Shown in pieces: positions 1-8,280 of a stretch of DNA of 43,363 nucleotides; position 1 is the stretch's first letter, and each line of letters begins with the position of its first letter. The notes below the pieces were generated by a model. The model was not told the origin of the DNA, made no database searches, and saw only the letters and a list, made by a program, of their open reading frames with translations. The translations under genes and the position numbers were made by a program. The DNA comes from Thermosynechococcaceae cyanobacterium YX3bin19. Lineage in GTDB: Bacteria > Cyanobacteriota > Cyanobacteriia > Thermosynechococcales > Thermosynechococcaceae. The stretch covers positions 1-43,363 of the forward strand of contig JAUJON010000014.1 of NCBI GenBank assembly GCA_030447595.1, read 5' to 3'.

Positions 1-1
1 G

Positions 2-310
2 GAAAACGGCCAGCCCGTTCTTAAGCTTGATCAGGGGTTTAAGACTTTTGAGATGGGGCCAGATTTAGTGGTTGCCCTTCATCGGTCGGATAATGTACTT
101 GGCTCTACCAAGCCACCTGCCTACCCCCTCCAAAAGGGAGATTACGTCGTTCTTGCTTCCTTAAAAAACTTCAGTGGCGCCCAAAGTTATCCTATTCCTA
201 AGGACATCAATTTAGAAGACTACAAGTCTGCTGTTATCTGGTGCCGCCAGTTTAATGCCACCTTTGGTGTTGCCCCCCTCAGGAACGCGAATAGCACCGC
301 TACACAGTAG
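2..310 (+). CDS. DM13-domain protein, C-terminal part (runs off the left edge)
   Basis: The frame is open from base 2 and ends at a TAG at 308-310, giving about 102 residues with no start in the window. The sequence GPDLVVAL, a later GDYVVLASLKNFSGAQSYPIP and a terminal YKSAVIWCRQFNATFGVA follow the DM13 (electron-transfer DM13) pattern, including its single conserved Cys in the VIWC segment. DM13 domains occur in secreted or membrane-attached proteins with proposed redox roles; the substrate is unknown. The N-terminal signal or lipobox would lie outside the window, so location cannot be judged. An internal ATG at 53 exists, but the conserved domain begins before it. Confidence 0.75.
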   Translation, partial: ENGQPVLKLDQGFKTFEMGPDLVVALHRSDNVLGSTKPPAYPLQKGDYVVLASLKNFSGAQSYPIPKDINLEDYKSAVIWCRQFNATFGVAPLRNANSTATQ

Positions 311-1113
311 CTTTCTGAGGTAGAAATAGCATTGACCTTGATATTTCTAATCTGTGCAGTCAAGCCTAATGTTTTCATAGCCGTTGCAGTTTTATCACTA
401 CTCTAAGGACACAGGAATCTTAAAGAAAGTCCAAGCCTCTGAAGTGTAGATTCCCTGCCTACGCCTGGCAGAAAACAACGAAAGACACTTGAACCGAACT
501 GTTTGAGGAGTAGGGTCTATCTGGCGGGACTGATTGAGTCTGGCTGATTTCTTTGGCTAGATCCCAGCAATTTGAATACTGGCAAGTTGATGGATTACGT
601 AAGTGATTTATGGTTAATCCGTTAGCCTGACATCGACTGCTATTTGTTCAAATTGTGATTAAACATTGAGGCTACCTGTTTAAAGTTTAGATTCTTTTAG
701 AAAGTTGCCTTCATGGCTAAAAAAGAGGAGTAAAGACATAGCTGTAAAGAGTTGAAGGCTAAGCATAAGCTTTACTCAATTTACTCTTAACTACTAAGCT
801 CACTCTTAACCGCCCAATCTGCACTAGTTAAAGCTACTTAAACAGGGATAATAAAGAAAGATTAAGATTGTAACTCATCTGACAATTTTCATCACAAGTG
901 GCAATACTTCTTCATGGCTTCAAGGTTTTGAGGCGACTAAATTACTAAAAACTTTATTCAGAGATATCTGTAATTTCAGATAAGAGTTCAGCCTGGAAGT
1001 ACCCGTAAAATTTGAGAGCAGTAGTCCCGATTTAATTGAGCCAATCGGTAACAGAAACAACACTGCTTATCAAGCGCAATGAATTGATTGCTACTTCGGA
1101 TCATGAGGAGTTT
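311..1113. other. Intergenic region with a short hairpin upstream of the response regulator gene
   Basis: About 800 bases without a supportable gene. It is AT-richer than its surroundings and has several runs resembling ACTCTTAAC near 780-810. A 6-bp inverted repeat, TATCTG (965-970) and CAGATA (977-982), lies about 130 bases before the ATG at 1114 and could be a regulator site or a chance hairpin. No RNA gene was recognised. Confidence 0.4.
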
Positions 1114-2775
1114 ATGGCTAAGCCTGTACTAGTTGCAGTAGACGACGATACTGACGTTTTGCAAACCCTTGAACAAGATTTACGGGGTGAATACGGTAGT
1201 TCCTTTCGGTTAATGTGCTCCTATTCAGCCCCAGGAGCCTTGGAAGCCGTAAAACGACTGAAATTACGCAATGACGCGATCGCACTATTTTTAGCGGATC
1301 AACGGATGCCAGAAATGACTGGTATCGATTTTCTAGAACAAACAAGGGAGTTTTTCCCAGATGCCAGGCGTGTCTTACTCACGGCTTACGCGGATGCTGA
1401 GGTAGCGATCAGGGGCATCAATAAAGCTACGCTTCATCACTACCTGTCAAAACCTTGGAGTCCGCCAGAAGAGAAGCTATACCCTATACTCAATGATTTA
1501 CTTGAGACTTGGCAAGTGCCACTCCCTCCATCCTTCGATGGTATTCGGATTATTGGCCATCGCTGGTCACCGCAAACGCATCAAATCAAAGATTTTTTAG
1601 CTGGAAATCATGTTCCTTATCAATGGGTGGACATAGAAACGAATGATGAGGTGCAGTATTTAATCTCAGCCAATGGCTTAGATTCGCTAAAACTTCCGCT
1701 GCTGCTTTTTCCTGATGGCTCCCACTTGGTTAGGCCATCGAACGTCGAAATTGCGGAAAAAGTCGGGCTAAAGATGCGCGCCGAAAGGCCCTATTGCGAT
1801 TTGGCGATTGTAGGTGCAGGACCAGCAGGCTTGGCGGCTGCAGTTTACGCAGCCTCTGAAGGGCTACGAACAGTGTTAATTGAAAAGCAGGCTCCAGGAG
1901 GCCAGGCAGGAACTAGTTCCCGAATTGAGAATTACCTGGGCTTCCCCCTTGGAGTGAGTGGGGAAGAGTTCGCCAAGCGTGCTGTGGCCCAAGCTTACAA
2001 GTTCGGTGCAGAGATTCTAACACCACAGCAAGTGACGAACATCCGTATCGAGGGCTTATATCGAACCCTTACACTCGCTGACAATACTGAACTATGCTGT
2101 CAGGGACTGATTATTGCAACTGGGGTATCGTACAACAAGCTCAACGTACCAGGTATTGACAGGCTAACAGGTGCTGGAGTCTACTATGGCGCAGCTACGA
2201 CGGAAGCTTTGTCTTGCCGGGGTGATAATGTTTACATTATTGGTGGCGCAAATTCTGCGGGTCAGGGTGCTCTGTATCTCTCCAAGTATGCCCGCTCTGT
2301 GACCATTCTTGTGCGAGGAGATTCCCTTGATAAAAAGATGTCTAAATACTTGATTGATCAGATCACTGAGACCCATAACATCACTATCAAGGTACATACA
2401 CAGGTCATTGAGGTAGCCGGTAGAGACAGACTTGAGACAATTACTTTAGCCAACCTCCGGACAGGAGAAATTGAACCCGTTTCAGCCAATGCCCTTTTCG
2501 TCTTTATCGGTGCGAAGCCAAATACTGCTTGGCTGCAAGGAGTTCTGGAATGTGACGAAGATGGATTTATCCTCACCGGAATTGACCTGATGCGGTTGCG
2601 GAAGCGGCCTAAGAGGTGGATGCCAGGGCATGAGCCCTTGTTTTTAGAGACCAGCGTGCCAGGAATTTTTGCCGCAGGTGATGCGCGCTACCAGTCAACT
2701 AAACGGGTTGCCTCAGCAGTAGGTGAAGGCTCTGTTGCGGTTCAGTTGGTGCATCAATATCTTTTGGCCTTATAG
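1114..2775 (+). CDS. Fused response regulator / glutaredoxin-like / thioredoxin reductase-like flavoprotein
   Basis: A 553-residue protein with three parts. Residues 1-125 are a receiver domain: acidic pocket VAVDDD, phospho-acceptor Asp62 in FLADQRMPEMTG, Lys113 in LSKPW. Residues 142-222 are a glutaredoxin-like fold in which the usual CPxC is replaced by SPQT (152-155). Residues 228-553 are an FAD/NAD(P)H oxidoreductase of the thioredoxin reductase group, with VGAGPAGLAA, IIGGANSAGQ and FAAGDAR. The redox-active CATC of true thioredoxin reductase is absent; the equivalent stretch is GVYYGAATTEA. The ATG at 1114 follows GAGGAG by 3 bases; an in-frame TTG at 1036 would add 26 unconserved residues. 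Automated annotation calls this architecture fused response regulator/thioredoxin-disulfide reductase, but the missing cysteines argue against classical disulfide reduction. The next gene is a broken sensor kinase, its likely partner. Confidence 0.88.
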   Translation: MAKPVLVAVDDDTDVLQTLEQDLRGEYGSSFRLMCSYSAPGALEAVKRLKLRNDAIALFLADQRMPEMTGIDFLEQTREFFPDARRVLLTAYADAEVAIRGINKATLHHYLSKPWSPPEEKLYPILNDLLETWQVPLPPSFDGIRIIGHRWSPQTHQIKDFLAGNHVPYQWVDIETNDEVQYLISANGLDSLKLPLLLFPDGSHLVRPSNVEIAEKVGLKMRAERPYCDLAIVGAGPAGLAAAVYAASEGLRTVLIEKQAPGGQAGTSSRIENYLGFPLGVSGEEFAKRAVAQAYKFGAEILTPQQVTNIRIEGLYRTLTLADNTELCCQGLIIATGVSYNKLNVPGIDRLTGAGVYYGAATTEALSCRGDNVYIIGGANSAGQGALYLSKYARSVTILVRGDSLDKKMSKYLIDQITETHNITIKVHTQVIEVAGRDRLETITLANLRTGEIEPVSANALFVFIGAKPNTAWLQGVLECDEDGFILTGIDLMRLRKRPKRWMPGHEPLFLETSVPGIFAAGDARYQSTKRVASAVGEGSVAVQLVHQYLLAL

Positions 2776-2841
2776 CATGTCATGCCCAGCGGCGCGAGAC
2801 TTCGGTACTGCCAGACTGAATGAAGGGTTGGTTTCTACAAG

Positions 2842-4234
2842 ATGCTAAGTCAGATCTCTTTATTCCAAGACTTATCCCCAGAAGAGCAGTTGCAGCTGGA
2901 GCAACTAGGGAGTAGTACTCGGCTTGAGCTAGGAGAGATCCTATTCAAGCAAGGAGATGTTGGGAAGTACTTTATGTACTCTTAGAAGGAGAGATCCGGA
3001 TTTTCAGAAAAATTCAGGGACGAGAATTTTACCCTAACCACATACAGCACCGGCATGTTCTTCGGTGAGGTACCCATCCTGGCTGGAGTCCCCTACTTTG
3101 GCGAAGGAGGGCTATAGAGCGCTGTCATATTTTCCTGCTCCAAGAAGATGATTTTTTGGCAGACGTTGATGCTTTATCCCTCGCTGAAAGTTGTTCTCGG
3201 TCTGATGGCAAAACGAATGGAGGACGTACAAATCAGGTCTCAGTACCGCGAGAAGTTGGCAGCTTTGGGGACGTTAGCAGCTGGTCTTGCCCACTCAGCT
3301 CAACAATCCAGCATCCGCGGCAAGACGCACAGCTGAGCAGTTACGTAATGCGATACAAAACAGGCACAGCTTTTCACTTAGGCACCTTGAGCAACGTCTG
3401 ACGCCCTCTCAGTTTCAATATCTTTTGCAACTGAGGAATGATGCGATGAGCATACTACCAAATCTTGTCGCTTCGAGCCTTTAATGCAATTTGATTTGGA
3501 AGAAGAAATGACAGACTGGCTAGAAGAGCATGACATTACTAGTGGGCAGAAGCTAGCTTCTACTTTGGTAGCCGGAGGGCTGGGAGTTGTGCAGCTAGAA
3601 GCAATAGGTGAACAGTTACCCAACAACATACTTGACGATGTCGTGACATGGCTAGGGTTAACCCTAGCTGAGCTGAATGCGCTGAGTATCCTTGATAATA
3701 GTACTAGTCGCATTTCTAAACTCATCCTAGCTTTCAAGGCCTACTCTTATATGGATCAGCCGCATCTCAGAAAGAAGATGTGGATTTACATGAGGTCTCG
3801 AAGATACACTCACTATTTTGGGCTATAAGCTTCGAAAAAGCGAGGTCTCGATAGTACGGGAATACGCTCCAAATCTACCCCGGGTTCGAGCCAGTGGCAG
3901 CGCCCCTGAATCAGGTATGGACTAACTTGATTGATAACGCGATCGATGCCTTGGGTGAACGAGGCATTGTTTGGGTGCGAACATCAGCGGAAGATCATGT
4001 CTTTATAGAAATTGCGGATAACGGTTCTGGCATTCCTCCGGAGATACAGCGCCGGATCTTTGACCCTTTTTTTACAACAAAAGAGATTGGTAAAGGAACT
4101 GGCATCGGATTAAATCTTGTTCATCGAATTGTAGTGGCTGAACATAATGGAGACATCCACTGCTTTCGGAACCTGGCTGTACTAGTTTTCGAGTTAGTTT
4201 GCCTATCAACGTAACGCTACCAGCACAAGCATAA
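2842..4234 (+). pseudogene. cNMP-binding-domain sensor histidine kinase, multiply frameshifted
   Basis: Starts 66 bases after the response regulator gene. The first frame gives a cyclic-nucleotide-binding fold (FQDLSPEEQ, ILFKQGDVGKYF) and then stops at about 2985. Restoring one T gives a continuation YVLLEGEIRIF, and further shifts give TGMFFGEVPILAG. The dimerisation region reads AALGTLAAGLAH followed by LNNPASAARR (H-box near 3287). A helical linker is in 3484-3780 and the HATPase domain in 3894-4140 (N-box LIDNAIDALGERG; G-boxes IADNGSGIP, GTGIGLNLV). At least five indels are visible: a missing T near 2975, an extra T near 3030, an insertion at 3295, a missing G in GAGGTCTC near 3797 and a shift near 4165. 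Repaired, it would be about 460 residues. The natural role would be to phosphorylate the neighbouring receiver domain. As written it cannot make a full kinase. Confidence 0.8.
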
Positions 4235-4317
4235 AGGTGCTGGATTTAAGCTGCTTACAGGATGCTAAACCCCATTCAGGCATTTCCAAATGAGAGGATG
4301 GAGCGCAGACTAAACCA

Positions 4318-4595
4318 ATGCGCTATGAATGGGATGAGGCGAAGCAACAAGCCAACCTGGAAAAGCACGGACTGGATTTCCTCGACGCGCCGCTGGTGCT
4401 GGAAGCTGAGGAGAGAGCCGTTTTTCCAGCGGGATACGAGCAGGAGGAGCGATTCAAAGCCATCGCGCGGGTAGGAAAAACCTATCTGGTTGTGGTATAC
4501 ACAGAGCGGAGCACCGCCACCCGTATCATTTCGTTTTCCGCCCCGCTAACCGCAGTGAACGCCGGGAATATGAAAATGTCAGACAACATCGTTAG
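4318..4595 (+). pseudogene. brnT: BrnT-family toxin with C-terminal frameshift
   Basis: The first 73 residues match BrnT, an RNase toxin with a RelE-like fold: MRYEWDEAKQQANLEKHGLDF, then EERFKAIARVGKTYLVVVYTE and RIISF. Right after RIISF, near 4537, the frame slips. In the neighbouring frame the expected tail RPANRSERREYENVRQHR follows to a TAG at 4593-4595, including the conserved ER(R)EY segment. One missing T at TCGTTTTCC would explain it. As written, translation continues in the wrong frame to 4665 with a foreign tail. The restored end overlaps the BrnA start by 20 bases, the usual toxin-before-antitoxin order of brnTA. Confidence 0.75.
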
Positions 4596-4877
4596 CTATA
4601 ACAGCGAGTTAGCCGCCATGCGGAACGGGAGAGCCGCACCGACTGGCAGCGGGTCAAAGCCATGACTGATGCAGAGATTGAATCAGCGATAGCGGCAGAT
4701 CGATGCAGAGGAAATCACCGATGAGGATTGGCAGCGTGTCACGCTGACCATTCCCGTGCAACTTGACGCGGAGATGATGACGTGGCTCAAATCCCAGGGA
4801 GAGAGGATTACCAAGCTCACATCCAGCGACTTGTGCGCGAGGAAATGCAGCAAAAGCATACGGGCAGCAGCTATTGA
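4576..4877 (+). pseudogene. brnA: BrnA-family antitoxin, frameshifted
   Basis: Starts at ATG 4576 with SDNIVSYNSELAAMRNG, the BrnA N-terminus, then slips at a GGGAG run (one G short). The next frame restores ESRTDWQRVKAMTDAEIESAIAAD, the typical BrnA segment. Two more shifts, near 4697 and 4800, are needed to read the DNA-binding part VTLTIPVQLDAEMMTWLKSQG and the tail YQAHIQRLVREEMQQ, ending at TGA 4875-4877. BrnA normally neutralises BrnT and represses its own operon as a ribbon-helix-helix protein. With three indels this copy should give neither activity, in line with the damaged toxin next to it. Confidence 0.72.
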
Positions 4878-4915
4878 ACGGGCGCTTCAATCTCCGCTTA
4901 AATAACGGCAGGTAG

Positions 4916-5518
4916 TTATTTCTGCAAAATGCAAAATAGTGCCTGGGGTAGAGGGTCAAGGGTACCTTGGTATACCGTTTCTTCAATGGCATAGACGTTG
5001 AAGTAATTGCTGAAGATCTGCCCGATGTCTTCAGGGGTAAATCGATAAGGCCCTTCCTCCCCCGGCTGTAAGTGGCTAAAGCATTTGAGAAATAGATAGC
5101 CATTGGATTTAATTAAACGATCAATGACCTGAACATAGTCCTGCCGCCGCTCAGACGGAAATACATGGAAACACCCCCGATCCCAGACAAAATCAAATTG
5201 CTGGTCAAGCTGGCTGTTGAGAATGTCGTCCTGTTGAAAGGCAATATTCAGTCCTTCTGCTTTAGCTTTGTTCGCAGCCTGCTTGACCGCTGTGTCTGAA
5301 AGATCGGTAGCGGTTACTTGAAAGCCTCGCTTAGCTAAGGCGATCGCTTGGGTACCGGGACCAGTCCCCAAATCTAAAACGGTGCCACTGGAGAGGTTGA
5401 GCCGGGTTAATGCCTGCGCCAGATCGGGATCTAGATCTGGGCTGAACCAGGGCATAGATTCTACTGCCTTGTCCTGATAGAGCTGCTCCCAGTTAGGAAA
5501 TTCGCGTTCTTTATTCAT
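4916..5518 (-). CDS. Class I SAM-dependent methyltransferase
   Basis: A 201-residue protein starting MNKEREFPNWEQLYQ. The SAM-binding motif I is VLDLGTGPGTQAIALAKRG, with the acidic end of strand 2 in VTATDLS, motif II-like QQDDIL, and FDFVWDRGCFHVF after strand 4. This resembles the thiopurine/tellurite-type methyltransferase group, whose members act on small molecules or thiols. The substrate is unknown. The frame is open further upstream to 5644, but that part overlaps the amidotransferase gene and looks unrelated, so the ATG at 5518 was chosen; no strong ribosome site precedes it. It lies 35 bases downstream of the amidotransferase stop on the same strand, so co-transcription is likely. 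Confidence 0.85.
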   Translation of the reverse strand: MNKEREFPNWEQLYQDKAVESMPWFSPDLDPDLAQALTRLNLSSGTVLDLGTGPGTQAIALAKRGFQVTATDLSDTAVKQAANKAKAEGLNIAFQQDDILNSQLDQQFDFVWDRGCFHVFPSERRQDYVQVIDRLIKSNGYLFLKCFSHLQPGEEGPYRFTPEDIGQIFSNYFNVYAIEETVYQGTLDPLPQALFCILQK

Positions 5519-5553
5519 GGCTGACGATGGGCAAAATTTCTGTCTATTCGTTT

Positions 5554-6261
5554 TCACTTTTGCAAGCAAGCTGCTTTCCCCAGCCAGCGGCCCAGAAATC
5601 CTTTGAGCCAGTCTGCACTTGCCCGTTCGTAAGTGGCGTGGCACTGCATCTGCTCGTCACGGGTCTGGGCTCCAGGCAGGGTTAGTTGCTCGGCTCCTAA
5701 GGTTGTCCATTTATCCATCATCTCTGCCGTTATCTCGGGATGAAACTGCACACCGTAGGCAGTTCCACGGTAGCTAAAAGCCTGATTGCCAAAGGTCGCT
5801 CCTTCAGCTAGCAGAACTGCATCCTGCGGCAACTCAAATCCCTCCCGGTGCCAGTGATAGACCTGTAGTGACCCATTGAAGTGCTCTTGACCGGCTAGGG
5901 TTGGGGCGATAGGAAAGTAACCGATCTCAGTCATCCCCTGAGGATGGGGGGCAACCTTGGCACCTAGGACGCGGGCTAAGAGTTGGGCACCTAAGCAAAT
6001 ACCGAGCAAAGGCTTCTGAGAGTCAAGCGCAATGGGTATCCAATCTAGCTCCGTTCGGATAAAGGGGAGGGTCTGATCATCATTGGCGCTCATCGGCCCA
6101 CCAAAGATTACTACGGCGTCGTGGTCATCCATTGTGGCTGGGAGTGCTTCCTGGAGACTCGGACGACGGGTATCAAGTACATAGCCTTGCTCTTGAAGCA
6201 TTCTCCCAACCCGTCCGGGATCAGAGGTTTCTTGATGTACGATCAGCAAGATTTTTTTCAC
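5554..6261 (-). CDS. Class I glutamine amidotransferase-like protein (GMP-synthase-like GATase1)
   Basis: 235 residues from a GTG start (KKILLIVHQET). The nucleophile elbow is GICLGAQLLA and the catalytic His-Glu pair is in VQFHPEIT, so the Cys-His-Glu triad is complete. DAVVIFGGPMSAND is the typical early strand of this family. Stand-alone members are annotated as type 1 glutamine amidotransferases or GMP synthase-like; the acceptor is unknown, and some relatives are gamma-glutamyl hydrolases. It precedes the methyltransferase on the same strand. The C-terminal 20 residues (FLGRWLGKAACLQK) are not clearly part of the fold. Confidence 0.88.
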   Translation of the reverse strand: MKKILLIVHQETSDPGRVGRMLQEQGYVLDTRRPSLQEALPATMDDHDAVVIFGGPMSANDDQTLPFIRTELDWIPIALDSQKPLLGICLGAQLLARVLGAKVAPHPQGMTEIGYFPIAPTLAGQEHFNGSLQVYHWHREGFELPQDAVLLAEGATFGNQAFSYRGTAYGVQFHPEITAEMMDKWTTLGAEQLTLPGAQTRDEQMQCHATYERASADWLKGFLGRWLGKAACLQK

Positions 6262-6368
6262 TGCTGTGGTATCGAGCTAAGTGAGGTTAATGGGTTAGCG
6301 GTCAAGAAAGCAGTTCAGTTTATCAGTGAGCGTAGTTTAGAGTATCTCTACAGGGCTGGCGTTGTCAC

Positions 6369-6551
6369 TCAGTGAGGGGCGATGTTTTCCAAGTCACGCA
6401 CCTCCTGGCAACCTGCCTCTAGGTCCAGCGGGGGCAAGTCCATTGGGAAAGGATCACGGCCCTGCTTAAAGGTGCTGCGCTGGAATCGCAGCCTTTCAAC
6501 CATACTGCCAAGATAGGTGGTAGCTCGTATCAAAAATGCTTTCATGATCAC
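6369..6551 (-). CDS. Small protein of unknown function (60 aa)
   Basis: Begins MIMKAFLIRATTYLGSMVERL and ends DLEAGCQEVRDLENIAPH. I do not recognise a family. Support for a real gene is a ribosome site (CTGGAGAGTG directly before ATGATCATG), its own upstream region of about 100 bases with a strong dyad at 6589-6609, and an ordinary amino-acid mix. The N-terminus is amphipathic or weakly hydrophobic; there is no full membrane span. The second ATG at 6545 is an equally possible start. It sits between the amidotransferase gene and the broken methyltransferase, all on the minus strand. Confidence 0.5.
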   Translation of the reverse strand: MIMKAFLIRATTYLGSMVERLRFQRSTFKQGRDPFPMDLPPLDLEAGCQEVRDLENIAPH

Positions 6552-6588
6552 TCTCCAGTTTAGGTTTGATCCAGCATTTGTGTCTCTG

Positions 6589-6609
6589 TAGTTCTAATAT
6601 ATCGAACTA
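6589..6609. promoter_or_regulatory. 21-bp dyad, candidate operator of the 60-residue protein gene
   Basis: Arms TAGTTC (6589-6594) and GAACTA (6604-6609) are perfect inverted repeats; counting inner positions, 8 of 10 pairs match. The centre contains TATATT on the minus strand, which could be a -10 element. It lies 38 bases before the minus-strand start at 6551. A further GTTCTAA/TTAGAAC pair (6591-6597, 6629-6635) extends the symmetry. The size suits a dimeric winged-helix repressor, but no cognate regulator is evident. Confidence 0.4.
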
Positions 6610-6649
6610 TTGAATTGCGAAACTGTTGTTAGAACCATGAGTGGATAGA

Positions 6650-7461
6650 TCATGACATTACGGCTTTCCATCGAGCTACGAGGATGTCAGCAGTTGCCTC
6701 AGAGGCAAGCACTGCCTCAAACGACTCGTAATGCTGCCAACACCAGTCCTCAAACTCCTGCATTGCTGTAGTGAAAATATCCTGGGAAACTGACCAGCAC
6801 AAACCGACAGCCCGTGACTGATACACGGTGAGCAACTCACTGACGGTTTGCTTAACTTTCCAGCTTGCAGCCGTGACCGTTTCAACGGTTGCACCCTCTG
6901 CCCTCAAGTCTTGTGCAATTCCCTCCTGGGTAGGACTAGGTTGTGGGCTTGAGTAGGATTGAGTGGTCTGCTGCAATTGGTGCTGTACCAGGATGGCTTT
7001 CAGATGAGACTCGAACTCCCTTTGATGCGGTGGCATATCAGGGTTTCACAAGATAGGTAAATACCTTGCGGATTTAGCACCCGGCGAAATTCTGAGAGCC
7101 CCACACGCCAATCCGGGAGGCAATGCAGCATATGCGTTGTTAAAACGACATCGAAGGAGTTATCTGCAAACGGGAGAACAGACGCATCCGCCTGGACTAG
7201 GGTTAAATTGACCGGCGTGCCACCCAGTTTGCACCGCAATTGCGCCATCATCTCCTGGGAAATGTCAACCCCTGTATAGGTGTAGCCTCTGCGAATAATC
7301 GGTAGCCCAATCCGCCCGGTGCCGATGCCGGGTTCCAGAAAGGTTGTCTCGGGTGTCGCTGCCACAAGCTGGAGAATACAATCAGCGATCGCCTCTGACA
7401 CTGGTGAGGGTAACGGCCTCGTGGCATCGTAAAGATGGGCGATGCGATCGTAGTAGTTCAA
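6650..7461 (-). pseudogene. Class I SAM-dependent methyltransferase, one frameshift
   Basis: From ATG 7461 the protein starts MNYYDRIAHLYDATRP and has motif I FLEPGIGTGRIGLPII, acidic GVDIS, motif LVQADASVLPFADNSFDVVLTTHMLHCLPD and FRRVLNPQG: a Methyltransf_11-type enzyme. After GIYLSCE, near 7043, the frame slips at GAAACCC. One extra A would restore ENPDMPPHQREFESHL and an uninterrupted C-terminal half (helical, WCWQHYESFEAVLA) down to the stop at 6650. The repaired length, about 271 residues, is normal. The present frame ends prematurely at 7000, after the core fold, so partial activity is not excluded. The substrate is unknown. Confidence 0.8.
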
Positions 7462-7496
7462 GACACCAGTGCTCTCGCTGTTTTGTTGTATACAGG

Positions 7497-8012
7497 TTAG
7501 CGCCAGCGGTCCCGCTCCAGGTCATAAATCGCTTTCTCCACAGCCCAATTTACTGGCTTATGAGGATGATTCAGCTGGATTTGAGCTAGCAGGCGGCTGG
7601 CTGTCGCGCGATCGTTATGCAGCAGTTTCAGGAGTTTTCTTTGCAGTTGAGGACTAGCCTGGTCACTTCGGGGGCTATTGTCTCGGCCTACGGAAGGAAG
7701 CTGGAAGGGGCGTCCCTTACTGGCAATCCATAGGGCACCGCTGCCGGAGCCCCCAACTGCCGCTATTCCTAACAAGGTTCCGATTCCGCTATCTTCTTCC
7801 TGCGAAGTGTTGAAAGTGTTGAAACTAGATGCAATCAGGGCAGCGGGGAAGATGTTTGCCTGGTTGGTATCTGCGTTGAGTGTTTCATCTGCCATCCCGA
7901 TTGCAGATAAATTGGCTTCCGCTTGACTCGCAGCGGCTGGTACAGACATCAAACTGCCAATGACTGGGATGCTAAGAACGGCAGCAGTGCCTAAACGTAA
8001 GAATTTCAGCAT
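7497..8012 (-). CDS. Exported protein of unknown function
   Basis: 171 residues. The first 28 (MLKFLRLGTAAVLSIPVIGSLM, then SVPAAASQA) look like a signal peptide with an AxA-type cleavage site. A second hydrophobic stretch, IGTLLGIAAVGGSGSGALWIASKG, lies near the middle and may be a membrane segment or glycine-rich linker. The C-terminal third is charged and helical (LQRKLLKLLHNDRATASRLLAQIQLNHPHKPVNWAVEKAIYDLERDRW). I know no function. The N-terminus and membrane-like segment suggest the periplasm, thylakoid lumen or membrane. It is downstream of the HhoA gene, but hairpins at 8189-8232 separate them. Confidence 0.7.
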   Translation of the reverse strand: MLKFLRLGTAAVLSIPVIGSLMSVPAAASQAEANLSAIGMADETLNADTNQANIFPAALIASSFNTFNTSQEEDSGIGTLLGIAAVGGSGSGALWIASKGRPFQLPSVGRDNSPRSDQASPQLQRKLLKLLHNDRATASRLLAQIQLNHPHKPVNWAVEKAIYDLERDRWR

Positions 8013-8188
8013 AGATCAGCAATTCCTTTTTGCTGTTGTCAATTTCAAGTAATGAGATAGGAGCATTGACATGGGAACAGCTCGTCAGGATGTCCACTCC
8101 CCTTGTTTGGCAGCTCCAGACGAACTATTAAATTAGAGCGATTAGAGGGTTTGAGCAACATTGAGGTCATTAAAGCCAGGTTGGAGCG

Positions 8189-8232
8189 GGGGGCTAGCCC
8201 CCACCCCCCCTGCTGAAGGACGGCTGCGTCCT
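8189..8232. repeat. Tandem hairpins: GC palindrome plus 6-bp stem-loop
   Basis: GGGGGCTAGCCCCC at 8189-8202 is a perfect 14-bp palindrome, followed by a C-run. AGGACG (8217-8222) and CGTCCT (8227-8232) form a second stem with loop GCTG. They lie just downstream of the minus-strand HhoA gene. There is no clean T-run, so a factor-independent terminator is only one option; a dispersed intergenic repeat of the kind common in cyanobacteria is another. Confidence 0.5.
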
Positions 8233-8280
8233 CCAGACCTCCTCTAGAAAGTGTTTATTGCTTTGTTGTCTATCAACGTT

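Noticed and set aside
3870-3900. GGGTTCGAGCC, resembling a tRNA T-arm
   Set aside because: No acceptor or anticodon arms fit around it; it encodes part of the kinase linker (LPRVRASGS).
5519-5644. Upstream extension of the methyltransferase frame
   Set aside because: It overlaps the amidotransferase gene and adds residues unlike any methyltransferase start.
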